Below, piece after piece: positions 9,820 to 19,877 of a stretch of DNA of 64,000 nucleotides (positions are counted from its first letter, which is position 1; each line of letters opens with the position of its first letter). The notes under the pieces are model-generated. The model searched no databases and had not been told where the DNA came from. It saw only the letters and a list, made by a program, of their open reading frames with translations. The translations under genes were made by a program, and so were the position numbers. Where the stretch lies: positions 20,546,635 to 20,610,634 of the forward strand of contig CM041294.1 in assembly GCA_023052935.1 (NCBI GenBank). The letters are read 5' to 3'. The stretch comes from Piezodorus guildinii. Its lineage: Eukaryota; Arthropoda; Insecta; Hemiptera; Pentatomidae.

Positions 9820-11098
9820 AAGTTGTAGCTAAAGCTTGAGTGAGTTGAGATATTTGGCTAATTAGGCTGTAAAGGGGCTGGATGAGGGCATTTAAATTAT
9901 TTATTAAATTTGTCTGTGGAAAAGGAACAGAGCCAGCTGGGGGCACCAGCTGTTTACTGTCTTCCCTCATACCTGACCTTGCTTTTGGTTGCTGCTGAGC
10001 TTCTACGCTGGGCCGAGTTCCGAATTGGCGGTCCATCCTTGGGGGTGCACGAACAGGTTCTGGAGGCGCTGGTTGATGAAGGCTGTGCGGTAGTGCTGGA
10101 TACTGTTCTAGGTCCGGAGGAGGTTCGACAGACACCGGCGGCGGGCGGTACCTTTGGGTTCGCTGTGCTCTCAGATTTTTGAGGGTCTGGCATCCTCTGT
10201 AGTTGGCGGGATGTGCCCCTTCACAGTTGGCACATTTCGCGGTCGTGTCTTTAGTTTTAAGGCATGCAGAGGTTTCGTGGGCTTCACCGCACCGTACACA
10301 GCGAGGCTGATGGTTACAATATGATTTGGTGTGGGCAAAACCCTGGCACCTAAAGCACTGAGGTATTTCCCTTTTTTTGCGAGCCTCTTCCACCTTTATT
10401 CGGGTGTAATAAATATATTTGATATCAAATATTTTTTCATTAAAAGTGTTTTTCGTGATATCAACGAAAAACATTTGTAATGGTAATTTAGTCCTGGCCG
10501 AGATAGCATTTGTGACATTTGTAGCTTCGTAGCCGAAACTCTTCAATTCTTCTTTAATTACTGATGCTGGGGTGGAAGAATGGAGGCCCTTTATAACCAC
10601 TCTCGCATTTTTATCTTCAGGCAGCTGGTAGGTATGAAAGTCGGCTTTCACTTTTTTCAAGCACCGTACTGCTGTTCTATATGATTCCGGCGTGGCTGGG
10701 TAAATTATTGTGTTTCTGGCTGTAGCTTTAATGTTAAAATAACTATTACCTATTTCTTTTTTCAAAAATGCTATTAACGCTTCTATGTTTTGAATACCTT
10801 TTAGAAATATAGGAGGTGGTTTTACCTTTGCATTGTCTATTTGATTTGGCGGCATGTCAGGTTCGACACTACTTGTATTTAGGAGAGGGTCATACCTGTT
10901 GCTAACTTCTACTTGAATACGTTTTTTATTGATAGTTCTTGGGTCAGATGAAGGAGATGGCCTTTTTCGTCCCGTAACAAGTTCCCATTCGTTAGTAACC
11001 TCATTGGTCGTTGACGGACCTGCCTCTTCTTGCAGCTCCATATTACCCGGTTCTTCGAGCGACATAGCCCCACACTTCTTCTGATTACGGTTTTTCAA
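9809..11098 (-). CDS. Jockey-A ORF1: Gag-like nucleic-acid-binding protein, 429 aa, intact
   Basis: The N-terminal ~95 residues are polar and low in complexity. Residues ~96-245 form the Jockey Gag core (PRE_C2HC-type), with 'PPPIFLKGI', 'KADFHTYQLPEDKNARVV' and 'KGLHSSTP'. Three zinc knuckles follow: CX2CX4HX4C at 248-261, then CVRC...H...C at 267-279 and CANC...H...C at 289-303. The C-terminal ~110 residues are Pro/Gln-rich. Such proteins coat the element RNA and bring it to chromosomes, in Drosophila to telomeres for HeT-A/TART and to the nucleus for jockey. The stop codon overlaps the ORF2 start. The knuckle spacing is identical to Jockey-B ORF1. Confidence 0.9.
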   Translation of the reverse strand: MKNRNQKKCGAMSLEEPGNMELQEEAGPSTTNEVTNEWELVTGRKRPSPSSDPRTINKKRIQVEVSNRYDPLLNTSSVEPDMPPNQIDNAKVKPPPIFLKGIQNIEALIAFLKKEIGNSYFNIKATARNTIIYPATPESYRTAVRCLKKVKADFHTYQLPEDKNARVVIKGLHSSTPASVIKEELKSFGYEATNVTNAISARTKLPLQMFFVDITKNTFNEKIFDIKYIYYTRIKVEEARKKREIPQCFRCQGFAHTKSYCNHQPRCVRCGEAHETSACLKTKDTTAKCANCEGAHPANYRGCQTLKNLRAQRTQRYRPPPVSVEPPPDLEQYPALPHSLHQPAPPEPVRAPPRMDRQFGTRPSVEAQQQPKARSGMREDSKQLVPPAGSVPFPQTNLINNLNALIQPLYSLISQISQLTQALATTYGH

Positions 11099-11206
11099 GT
11101 TTAATCGCTCACTACAGTCTTTTTTTTTTAAAGGTTTTAAACTTGAAAAATAAAAGTAACAAAAACAAATAAAACTAACCTTTATGGTTCACATGTTTTT
11201 CACATC

Positions 11207-11216
11207 AGAAATAATT
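11207..11216. repeat. Target-site duplication of Jockey-B (left copy)
   Basis: 'agaaataatt' is repeated at 16001-16010. Confidence 0.8.
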
Positions 11217-11524
11217 TTTTTTTTTTTTTTTTTTTTTTTTTATTGAGATATATTACAATTTGTTACAAAATGAACAATAATAATATTGATAAGAGACCAC
11301 ATTCATACTATATATACAGAAAATAATAATAATGGTCAAATTTCATAAAATATAACATAAATTCAAATATATACAATAAAATAATAATAATAAATAAAAA
11401 AACAAAACAAATCGAAACATAAACCTATTATTGAGATAAATAAAAAGTTGGCAAATAAATAAACATCTTACACACAATCATAACTATATACAATATATAC
11501 AATTGCTAAAGGGACCCCAGCAAG

Positions 11525-11556
11525 CGCTTTTCCCTCCACTTGTGGAGGAAAAAGCG
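11525..11556 (-). other. 15-bp stem-loop in the Jockey-B 3' UTR
   Basis: On the minus strand CGCTTTTTCCTCCAC pairs with GTGGAGGGAAAAGCG over a 2-nt gap, with one G-T pair and no mismatch. It lies ~140 bp after the ORF2 stop. In other LINEs the RT recognises 3' UTR hairpins to start target-primed reverse transcription; that role here is inference. Confidence 0.7.
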
Positions 11557-11696
11557 GAATCCAAGAGATCCCAGCACCTCTATCTCAGCCGCATCACTGG
11601 TCTGAGCCAGTGGAGGCTGAGTTAGGGCGTTGTAGCCACAAACATACTGTACATGAGTGGAGTATCTGACCATTGTCAGAACTCCAGTTTAAATGT

Positions 11697-14376
11697 TTAC
11701 AATAGGTCTCGTGGCCACTGCCGTTTCAATCTTCGAGGAGGATTGTAGGGATGGGTGGTGCTGGATAGGGATTGTGCTAGAGGGTTAGGATGATGACTAA
11801 GGTTCTGATGAAATTTGGAAAATTTGGATGGTACCAGGTCTAAAACAAACGGAATATTAAGGTCATGGTGTAGGGTACAGTTGGTAACGTAATAAGGAGC
11901 ATTAACTATTGTTCGGAGGACTTTGGATTGGAAGGATTGGATGCGTTTAATGTTAGAATGTTTAGCTGTCCCCCACAGTTCAAGTCCGTAGGTCCATATA
12001 GGTTTCAGTACTGTCTTGTATATTAGTAATTTGTTGTCAACTGTAAGATGAGATTTTCTGTTTAGTAGTGTGTATAACTGGCCGAATCTGCGGTTGAGTT
12101 CTTTTCTTTTTAGTCTTGTATGTGGGTTCCACGTCAGTCTTTTGTCTAGTAAAAAGCCGAGATACCGGACTGTGTCTGAGGAAGGAAGCGGTATAGAATT
12201 GAAATTAACCGTTGGACAGGATTTGCGTCGAAGGGTGAATGTGACGTGAGTGCATTTGCTTTCGTTAACCTTAATGCGCCAAGCATTGCACCAGTCTTCG
12301 ACAAGGGAAAGGTGCTTTTGGAGATTTAGCGATGCTGCTTCAGGATCGGAATTGGATGATAAAATGGCTGTGTCATCAGCAAATGTTGCCAGAAAGGTAT
12401 TGGGGTCGGTAGGGATATCGGCGGTGAAGAGGATGTAGAGGACGGGTCCTAAGACGCTGCCTTGAGGAACACCGGCCTCAACAGTATATTGTTCGGAAAA
12501 TTCGGAACCACAGCGAACTCGGAAGGAGCGGTTGGATAAATAGGATCGGAGGATTAGGTATAAGGATTGAGGTAAATGGGTTTTGAGCTTAAAGAGCAGT
12601 CCCGGGTGCCACACCCGGTCAAAAGCTTGAGCTATGTCCAGAAAGGCACCCGAACAATACTCCTTGCACTCAAGGGCGGAGGAAATGTGGTCTACAACTC
12701 GGAGTCCTTGCTGAACCGTGGAGTGTTGAGGACGAAATCCGAACTGATGTGAAGGAAAATTTTGAAATTTGGCTAGGATTCGTTTTAGTAGGAGCTTTTC
12801 GAAAATTTTTGAGAGGATCGGAAGTAGGCTGATAGGTCTGTAAGATGACGTGTTGTTAGAAGGTTTGCCTGGTTTTAGGAAAAGGATCATAGTTGAATGT
12901 TTCCATAAGAGAGGAAAATAGGTAGTGCGTAGGATACAGTTATAGAGATATGTAAGGAATGTAATGGCTTTAGGTGGAAGTTGTCTTAAGATTTGGGGAG
13001 TAAGGAGATCGTATCCAGGAGATTTGCGGAGAGGAAGCTTTTTAAGAAGATATCTGACCTCAGAGGGATTAACTGCTTTAGGTGGTAAGGATAGTGGTAT
13101 TGGTGACGTGAGGAACTCTTCAACTGCTGCAGTATGGGTTGGATTAAGCTCTGGATGAGGAGTAAAAACTTTGGAAAGGTGCTGTGCGAATTCCTCGGCC
13201 TTATGCTTGTCAGAAGCAGCCCAGGAACCATCACAGCGCCGGAGAGGATGGGAAATGGTGTGGGATTTTAGGATTCTCTTCGTGACATTCCACAGGGAAT
13301 TGTCACGAGTCGAGAGAGAGGAGAGGTAGGTATTGTAGGATTGGGAACGGAAGATCGCCAACTCCCGCTTTAATTTTCTACAAAAAAAAATTATAGGAGC
13401 GGCGATCTTCTGGGTGGCGGGTGCGTTGCCATAATGTTCTAGCTCGACGTTTGCTGTTGATGAGGTCTGTCAGGTGTTGTGGTAAATGGCTTTTGTAAGG
13501 AATTATTTGGGATTGTTTGGGAGAGGAGGCAGTCCAGGCGGCTTGTTGAATAGCGGTTGTAAAGGAATATACGGCGTCGTCAAGGTCATTTGGGGTTTTG
13601 AGAATCACTCTGAGGTCAATATCTTTAGTGAGAATTTCGCGGAAGAGGTTCCAGTTGACAGGGCCCCTAATGAATGACGGTGGGATAGGTTTAGGAATAG
13701 GTGTTATGGATACATTTAGAATCAATGGACTATGATCAGAGGATAGTTCATCAAGGCGAGCTATGGAAAAATTCAGAGAGCCTAATCCGCTGTGGATGAA
13801 GAAGTCGAGGATGTCAGGATTACGGTTAGGATCTGTTGGCCAGTAGGTAGGAGAATCGGGAGGTAGGAGATGAAAGCGTCGGGAGTTGAGTGCACACTGC
13901 AATGTCCGTCCACGAGAATTGGTGGTTCTAGAACCCCACTGTTGGTTCTTAGCGTTTAAGTCTGCACCCAAAATGAAGTGATTACCCAAGGAGTTGAGGA
14001 AGGATCCAAATTGGGCAGAGGAAATGGGATGTTTAGGAGGGCAGTATGCTGATGCGATGATAAGCGGAAAGGAAAAGGTTTTGATAACGATGGAAGTTGC
14101 TTGTAGGTAATCGTGGGCGGAAATTGGGTGTAAGTGATGGGTGAGGGATCGGCGGACTATGACAGCAGTACCGGCATGGGCTTTGCCGTCTGGATGGTCT
14201 GTCCGGTATGTCGTGTATCCTGGTATTTTAAAGTACTGTTTAGTGGTTAGTCTAGTTTCAGTAATGAGTGCAACATCAATGTTTTTGTCCTGCAGTACAG
14301 CTGTAAGTTCGTCAGTGTGAGTTCTAACACCATTCGCATTCCAAAGGAGAATGGATAAGGAATTAGGTGAGGTCAT
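11697..14376 (-). pseudogene. Jockey-B ORF2: endonuclease/reverse transcriptase with a single frameshift
   Basis: Two abutting open pieces make one ORF2. Piece 13378-14376 (332 aa) holds the endonuclease: 'LLWNANG', 'LITETRL', 'LGADLNAK', 'SSDHSPL'. Piece 11697-13361 (554 aa) holds the RT: 'SYRPISLLPILSKIFEKLL', 'HQFGFRPQHST', 'AFLDIAQAFDRVW', 'AGVPQGSVLGPVLY', 'TFADDTA' (FADD) and the terminal 'RRLKRQWPRDLL'. The break falls in a run of nine A (nine T on the coding strand) at about 13381-13389, between 'RRSYNF' and 'AIFRSQSYNTYL', the same place where Jockey-A reads 'RRLFNKLNNELKREIRKFKQ'. One base in that homopolymer would account for it. It may be a real mutation or a base-calling error. 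The ORF2 ATG follows the ORF1 stop directly (TAAATG). Confidence 0.9.
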
Positions 14377-15687
14377 TTATGGTTTTTTTAAGGCAGGAAT
14401 GAGATTTGTTACGAGATTCGTAAGGAGTGATATTAGGGGCATAACAAGGGATTTAATTTCGGAAATAAAGGATGTCATCAAACTGGTAAGGTCTGTGGCG
14501 TTTGAAGGAGGAGGAATATGAGAGATTTGTGGTGGATTAGGATTCTTAGGATTGGTTACATTTTGAGAAAGAGGTATATGTGGAATAGATTGAGGTACAT
14601 TTTGTAGTTCCGGCAGGGCCACGGCTTCAGTACTTTGATTCCCACCTCCAAGTAAGTGGGCAAATGATAAGTTGGCATCAATAAGTTTTGAGGGTTCTCT
14701 TCTGTTTCTTACTTGTCTTGCTGTTTCATCCAGTACTTGAGGTTTTTGAAACCTGGTCCTCAGCTCCTTATAGATTTGGCATCCTTTATAGTTGGCCGGG
14801 TGGTCCTTCAGGCAATGAGCACATACAGCTGGTGTTGATTTTGGTTTTGTACACTCCACAGACTTGTGCTGTTCACCGCATTTCACGCATCGAGGTATGT
14901 GATGACAATAACTTTTAGTATGACCATATGCTTGACAATTATGGCACTGAATTATCTCTCTCTTTGTGTAAGGTTTTTCAACTCTTACACTGGAATAGTA
15001 CAATCTATTGAGGTCATAGATTTTTTCAACTCCTTCAGCTGGTTCCAAATCCACAAAAAAGAGAGGTAGAGGAATTTTATCCTTTAGGACGTTAGTGACT
15101 TGCCGCACTTTATAGCCCATCTCCGTTAGTTCTTCTTTAATAGCTTCAACTGGTGTCGAGGGGTGTAAGTTTCTGATTACAACCCTTAAAGCTCTCTCTT
15201 GGCGTAGCTGATAGGTATGGAAATCTGCTTTGGTTTCAGTTAGGTATTTCACTATTTTTCTATATGTCTCGGCAGTAGTAGGAGATATTTTGGTATCATT
15301 GATTCTACTCATACAGTAGTAGCTGGTAGATTCGGTAATTTTGTTCAATTGCGCACACAACAACTGGAAATTTCTAATATTTTTGACAAATATTGGAGGA
15401 GGCCGTGGTTCACTAGGTATAGGAGTAGATTCCATGTTTTCTTTTTCATTATGTAAAATCTGAAAAGGATTTGGGGTGAAAAACGGCGATTCGTCAGTCA
15501 TCCCTTGTGACGATGTGCCAGGTTGTGGTTCAGATTCTGAATTAGTACCGGAAGGGGTTGCTTGTAGATTTAATCTTTTATTAGTATCACGGCGGGGTCT
15601 TTGTTTTGTAGGTGACGGGATTGAACCACTAGATCTAGATCTTTTAGTTGAAGCTTTGGAGGACATTACTTGATGATAATATCGCAT
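14377..15687 (-). CDS. Jockey-B ORF1: Gag-like protein, 436 aa
   Basis: The Ser/Arg/Pro-rich N-terminus (~1-95) is followed by the Jockey Gag core with 'PPPIFVKNIRNF', 'KADFHTYQLRQERALRVV' and 'RNLHPSTP'. Three zinc knuckles lie at 248-261 (CHNC....H....C), 267-279 and 289-303. The C-terminus is Asn/Pro/Ser-rich. An alternative start is Met8 (15666), which opens 'MSSKASTKRSRSSG' and may be the true one. The TAA stop abuts the ORF2 ATG, giving TAAATG. A related, truncated copy lies at 38176-38608. Confidence 0.9.
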   Translation of the reverse strand: MRYYHQVMSSKASTKRSRSSGSIPSPTKQRPRRDTNKRLNLQATPSGTNSESEPQPGTSSQGMTDESPFFTPNPFQILHNEKENMESTPIPSEPRPPPIFVKNIRNFQLLCAQLNKITESTSYYCMSRINDTKISPTTAETYRKIVKYLTETKADFHTYQLRQERALRVVIRNLHPSTPVEAIKEELTEMGYKVRQVTNVLKDKIPLPLFFVDLEPAEGVEKIYDLNRLYYSSVRVEKPYTKREIIQCHNCQAYGHTKSYCHHIPRCVKCGEQHKSVECTKPKSTPAVCAHCLKDHPANYKGCQIYKELRTRFQKPQVLDETARQVRNRREPSKLIDANLSFAHLLGGGNQSTEAVALPELQNVPQSIPHIPLSQNVTNPKNPNPPQISHIPPPSNATDLTSLMTSFISEIKSLVMPLISLLTNLVTNLIPALKKP

Positions 15688-15966
15688 TTCATGTATAGAA
15701 AGTAATTAAATAATAACCAGATGTGGGAAAAAAAAACAATAACTTAAAAAAAGTTAAGCAAGACCAGCCTTGCCGGGCTATTGGCAATCAGCTGATATGA
15801 AGAGGTGACTCAGCATTCACTTTACACTGTAAATTATATCACAACTTACCGCTGTTTGCTCCAATAATAACTGTTGTTGTTATCCTGAAGTCTGATGATG
15901 TTTTCAAGACTGTGCTGAAGTGAAATCCAACTGTAAAAGCAAGAAATCCGAGAGCCGACTTGAAAT

Positions 15967-16001
15967 ATGACTGCTATACTCACGCGCATGCGCAGAACTG
16001 A
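15967..16001 (-). promoter_or_regulatory. Internal core promoter of Jockey-B (Inr + DPE)
   Basis: On the minus strand TCAGTT spans the 5' boundary (T from the target duplication at 16001; A, the +1, at 15999). AGTCAT follows at exactly +28 to +33 (15972-15967), fitting the arthropod DPE consensus RGWYVT at its canonical spacing. Jockey-type LINEs are known to use TATA-less Inr/DPE promoters lying inside the element. Confidence 0.75.
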
Positions 16002-16445
16002 GAAATAATTAAAAACCAAAAAGTTCTTCTTCTCTTCACACTAAATAAAACTAATAACGTCACAGGTCCTTTTTGTTAAAAACTTAAAACGTAGTAAAAT
16101 TAACAAATAAATCATATTATAAGCGGAGACGCTTAGAGCACGGTCTAATCACTTTGGAATCCTATACTGTTGGATGAGACCTCAGAATTAAATTGGCTCG
16201 GTTATTACGAAAAATTAAGAAGACAAAAATTACGATATGTCTTAATTCCCGGTAACCGCCTTTCTGTCCAAATCCTTCTTATCTCTCCAATCTATTCAGC
16301 TGAGCTCTGCGATTTATAGTCTGTGACAGCTTCCGGATTCTAGATTTCAGCTTGTTATTCTGTTGTTATTGCTTTTATAACTTGCGTTTATTCTATGTTA
16401 TTCTTTCTCGCTTTTCGTTCGAAGAGCGCATCCCCTCCGCACACT

Positions 16446-16931
16446 ATGTCTAAGAGAAAATCCATTGGTTTAAACATAAAGTTGGCGATTCTTCAAAAAT
16501 TGGATGAAAAAATTGAGTCAAAATATAAAATAAGGGATATCAAAATCTAATATAGCAACGATTATCGCTAATAAAATCGATGCATCCATTGCGCCTATTA
16601 TCGGGAAGTGGAAAAATAAAATTAGAGGAGAAATACATGGCATTCTTGATCGCCATGTACTCCAATGCTTTCGAGAAATAAGGTCCACAGGAATATCCAT
16701 TTCAGGACAATTCGTCCAGGAGAAATCAAGTCGAATAGCTAATGAATTGTTCATCTAAAACTTTCAGTGTTCATCCGGCTGGCTTTGGCGCTTTCAGAAA
16801 CGTCATGGAATCACATCACTGGTTAGAGGTGAAGAAAATAAAGTTAACCAAAGCGACGTCAATAGTTAGCTGGAAAGGTTTTTGCAAGAGTACGCAAAAT
16901 ATCATGCAAGAAATGTTTTAATGCGGACGAA
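16446..16931 (+). pseudogene. Tigger/pogo transposase N-terminal relic
   Basis: ATG at 16446 opens 'MSKRKSIGLNIKLAILQKLDE', the CENP-B/psq-type helix-turn-helix that starts pogo-family transposases. A frameshift follows near 16540, then 'KSNIATIIANK', 'HVLQCFREIRSTGISISG', 'FVQEKSSRIANEL', a stop, 'SSGWLWRFQKRHGI', a stop and 'LERFLQEYAKYH'. This order matches the second (Tc5-type) DNA-binding domain and the start of the catalytic region. The DDE domain itself is absent. It is dead. Confidence 0.8.
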
Positions 16932-17550
16932 GCTAGTGCATAATTTTAAATACTTTTGAAGTTTCTAAATAAACATGTGCCTGCTTTTCCATACCTATCT
17001 TCTTTACATTTGCACTGTACCAATCTTTTGCTGAACCTTCTACAAGGAAATGAAGAATTTCGACAATTTATCACATTGTACCTCTTACATTCCGTTCTGA
17101 CCATTGTGTAGCAGTTTTTATTGAATGTTTCTAATATGAACGTTTTTTCGATCTCACAAAGTTCCATTTCATAGGAATTTATTCTACTTTCTAATTCCTA
17201 GATTTTTCTAAGTAAAAATTGTTCGTCATTTAATTTACTTAAACTTAGACTACAATATATTATAGTAATGGATTCTTAAAATGGAAAGTTGTTAAAACAA
17301 ATATCATCTTCATCAAAGTTTTTTTTTTTTTTACATGAGGATTTAATTTAATTCCAACTTTTTGATAAACATGTATTGTTGGTTTGTTTAATAAGACCTG
17401 AATGCGAGGTTTCGTGATTCCTCTGGTAATTTGAACAAAGATACCTTGTCAACTGAGATTTCCAACAGTTCGTAATTGCTATTCGCTTTCTTTATTATAT
17501 GTAAGAATGATTTGAGTTTTTCGTCCATTGTAATAACTGTTATTTAATTT
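16932..17550. other. AT-rich spacer, nothing assigned
   Basis: A 73-codon minus-strand ORF (16946-17167, Cys/Arg-rich) has no match I recognise and may be chance. Part of this stretch may be the missing right half of the Tigger element. Confidence 0.4.
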
Positions 17551-17551
17551 G

Positions 17552-19877
17552 TTTTTTTTTAAACATATTTATTGATATTTACAACTGTATTATTATATAC
17601 AACAAGTAAATGTGATGGACATAGTAAACTGACATGAGATACATGTAGAGACGCTACCCATTGGCAGCACTCTAAAAGTATTTTAAACTAGAAGGTCTCG
17701 AGGCCATCTTCTTTTCAGACGCCTCGGGGGATTGTCAGGAATGGAAGAGGATGACAGAATAGAAACTAGTGGATTAGAGTGGAAATGGAGTTTTTCATGG
17801 AATGATTGATACCTGGTTCGTGCTAATTCAGAAACATATGGGACATTAAGGTCTTTATGGAGCTTATTCGTGACAAAGTAAGGAGCGTTGAGGATTTTTC
17901 GAAGGATTTTGGATTGTAAGGATTGGATACGAGAAGAATTCGATGGTTTAGTAGAGCCCCATAGCTCTATTCCGTAAGTCCATATCGGTCTTATGATGGT
18001 CATATAAATAAGTCTTTCGTAATTAAGTGGTAGGTTGGAATGTTTGTCCAGTAAGTGTTGAAGTAGTCGAAAACGTCGGGTAGTTTCTTGTCGTTTCAGT
18101 CTTGTATGGGGATTCCAAGTTAGACGTTTGTCAAGGTGGAGTCCTAGGTATCGAATCTGTTCAACAGGGGCTAGTGGAGTATCATTAAAGGATACTGTAG
18201 GGCAGGAAGTCATTGGTTTACGACGAAGGGTAAAGGTTATCTGATGGGATTTGTTAGAATTAATTTTAATCCTCCAATTCTGGCACCATACTTCAAGGTC
18301 TCGGATGTGGGATTGAAGAGTGTGGGAGGCTGTAACAGGATCATTATCTACTGATAGCACACACGTGTCATCAGCATAGGTAGAAAAGAAAGTTTTTGGA
18401 TGGGTTAGGATATCAGCTGTATAGACTGTATAAAGAACGGGTCCTAGGATGCTGCCTTGAGGAAAACCAGCAGATTTAGAAAACAGGGAGGAATAGGAAC
18501 TATTGTGATTTATTTTAAAAGATCTATCAGCGAGATAGGATTGGATAATTAGAAAATAGGTAGGAGGGAGGAATAGACTGAGTTTGTAAAGCAATCCCGG
18601 GTGCCAGACTCGGTCAAAGGCCTGTTCTACGTCGAGAAAGGCTTCCGTGCAGTACAATCCGCGCTCCAACGTAGAGGCGACAACGTCCACCACACGATGG
18701 CATTGCTGGATAGTGGAGTGAGATGTACGGAATCCGAATTGATGATCTGGAATAATATGATGGGAATCTAAGATTGGGTATATACGTTTCAGAAGGAGTT
18801 TTTCCATAACTTTACCCATAATATATAAAAGAGATATGGGACGGTAGGAAGATGGATTTTCAGGTGGCTTTTAATGTTTTGGAATCATTTTTACCTGGAT
18901 AATTTCCAGGAGGCAGGAAAATAAGTAGTACGGATAACGGTATTGTAGATGTAGGTGAGGAATAGGATGGCTTTTTGAGAGAGATGTTTTAAGATATGGG
19001 AAGTGATTTGGTCATAGCCAGAAGCTTTTCGAGCAGGTAATCTATGAATGATATTGGATATTTCTGAAGGATGGAAAGCTTTAGGTGGAAGGGTCATTTG
19101 GAGGGGAATAGTTAGGTCTTCTTCTATCCTTTTGAGATGATTGGGATTAAGGATGTCTGGATATGGAGTATAAGTTTTGTAAAGATGTTGTCCAAGTAAC
19201 TGCGCTTTCTCTCTGTCAGTTCTTGTCCAGGTTTGGTTTTCAGTCAAGAGTGGGTGGTTACAGTCTTTGAACTTAAGAATTGTTTTTGTGGTTGTCCATA
19301 ATGATTTGTCTGTTGTAGTAAGATTTTCAGTAAAGCTCAGTAAATTTTGAATTTTGTATGTTTTTATTTCCGACTTGAGTTTGTTAGTTAGTTTGGTATA
19401 ATAAGTTTTGTTAGCTGGGTATCGAGTCTTATGCCACTTCGATCTCGCTCTGCGTTTTTCCTTTATTAAGAATCGAATGTGCTGTGGCAAGTCAGTATGT
19501 TGAGTGTCATTAATGTTGGTGGTCCTTGTGTTGTCAATTATACTGCAAGTTATAGAGTCAGTCAGTTTTTTAACAGCTGTATTAATATCATCGTTTATCT
19601 TGAGTGGAGTGTTCAAGTCTATATTGCTTTCCAAGTCCTGTCGAAATACGTCCCAGTTTACTCGTCCTTTGATCAATGTAGAAGGAAGGGCTTTAGGAAC
19701 AAAACTGGAATGCAAGGAAAGCAAAACCGGGCTATGGTCTGAGGAAAGGTCATTCAGAGATCTAATTGTGGTTTGGGAGGAAGAAATTTGAGAGGTGATA
19801 AATATATCCAGGATATCAGGTTTCTTTTTTAGGGATGTAGGCCAATACGTGGGATTCAGGGGTGAATTTAGTTTTTA
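17552..19877 (-). mobile_element. Jockey-C: 5'-truncated Jockey LINE
   Basis: The 3' end is a short poly-T (17552-17560) plus the family's 'ttgatatttacaactgta' block. The element runs to about 19877, where it stops inside the endonuclease domain. ORF1 and the 5' UTR are missing. This is the longest Jockey-C copy and the reference for at least eight fragments elsewhere in the window. I saw no clear target duplication. Confidence 0.85.
17683..19876 (-). pseudogene. Jockey-C ORF2, frameshifted and 5'-truncated
   Basis: It begins without a start codon at about 19876 with 'NPTYWPTSLKKKPDILDIFI' and 'SSDHSPV', the last third of the endonuclease, and stays open to 18891 ('RTTYFPASWKLSR'). A frame change and a stop follow, after which 'SSYRPISLLYIMGKVMEKLL' leads into the open piece 18819-17683. 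That piece has 'HQFGFRTSHST', 'AFLDVEQAFDRVW', 'AGFPQGSILGPVLY' (G-F instead of G-V), 'TYADDTC' (YADD) and the terminal 'RRLKRRWPRDLLV'. At least one frameshift and one stop lie between 18820 and 18895, so it is inactive. Confidence 0.88.

Larger units (their letters stand above)
11217..16000 (-). mobile_element. Jockey-B: full-length Jockey LINE nested in the 5' UTR of Jockey-A
   Basis: The tail is poly-T at 11217-11241. The 5' end is at 16000 and starts CAGTTCTGCG on the minus strand. The element is flanked by the 10-bp duplication 'agaaataatt' (11207-11216 and 16001-16010), and excising it rejoins the Jockey-A 5' UTR. At 4,784 bp it includes a ~313-bp 5' UTR, ORF1, ORF2 (one frameshift) and a ~455-bp 3' UTR carrying a strong hairpin. 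Jockey-B is therefore younger than Jockey-A, which is younger than the Tigger element. Confidence 0.9.
6965..16176 (-). mobile_element. Jockey-A: full-length Jockey-clade LINE, its 5' UTR interrupted by Jockey-B
   Basis: The 3' poly-A tail (poly-T on the + strand) starts at 6965, followed by a ~140-bp 3' UTR, ORF2, ORF1 and a 5' UTR. The UTR is split: 11099-11216 and 16011-16176, about 284 bp in all, with Jockey-B in between. Without Jockey-B the element is ~4.4 kb, normal for the clade. The outer boundaries are fixed by the 13-bp target duplication. The 5' end starts CATCC, a Jockey-like initiator, with an AGACC downstream element near +30. Both ORFs are open, so coding capacity looks intact, but the 5' UTR insertion has probably silenced this copy. 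Confidence 0.9.
6800..16931 (+). mobile_element. Tigger/pogo-type DNA transposon, dead, split by a nested pair of Jockey LINEs
   Basis: The left end begins CAGTAAACCTT at 6800 after TA at 6798-6799, followed by repeated 'ataacgaac' motifs (6829, 6848, and diverged at 6909 and 6927), typical of Tigger terminal inverted repeats. After 'agacctcagaatt' at 6952-6964 the element is interrupted by 9.2 kb of LINE sequence. It resumes at the second copy of that 13-mer (16177-16189) with 5' UTR and then the transposase relic at 16446-16931. I could not find a right terminal repeat before the Jockey-C copy at 17.5 kb, so the end given is where coding homology stops. Confidence 0.7.

Noticed and set aside
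9910..10193. Overlapping ORFs at 9910-10182 (+) and 9954-10193 (-) as genes
   Set aside because: They are other-frame shadows of Jockey-A ORF1.
6965..16000. Jockey-A and Jockey-B as a simple tandem of LINEs
   Set aside because: The outer target duplication encloses both elements and the inner one encloses only Jockey-B, which shows nesting.
16946..17167. 73-codon Cys/Arg-rich minus ORF as a secreted peptide gene
   Set aside because: No clear signal peptide, no splice context, and Cys spacing matches no family I know.
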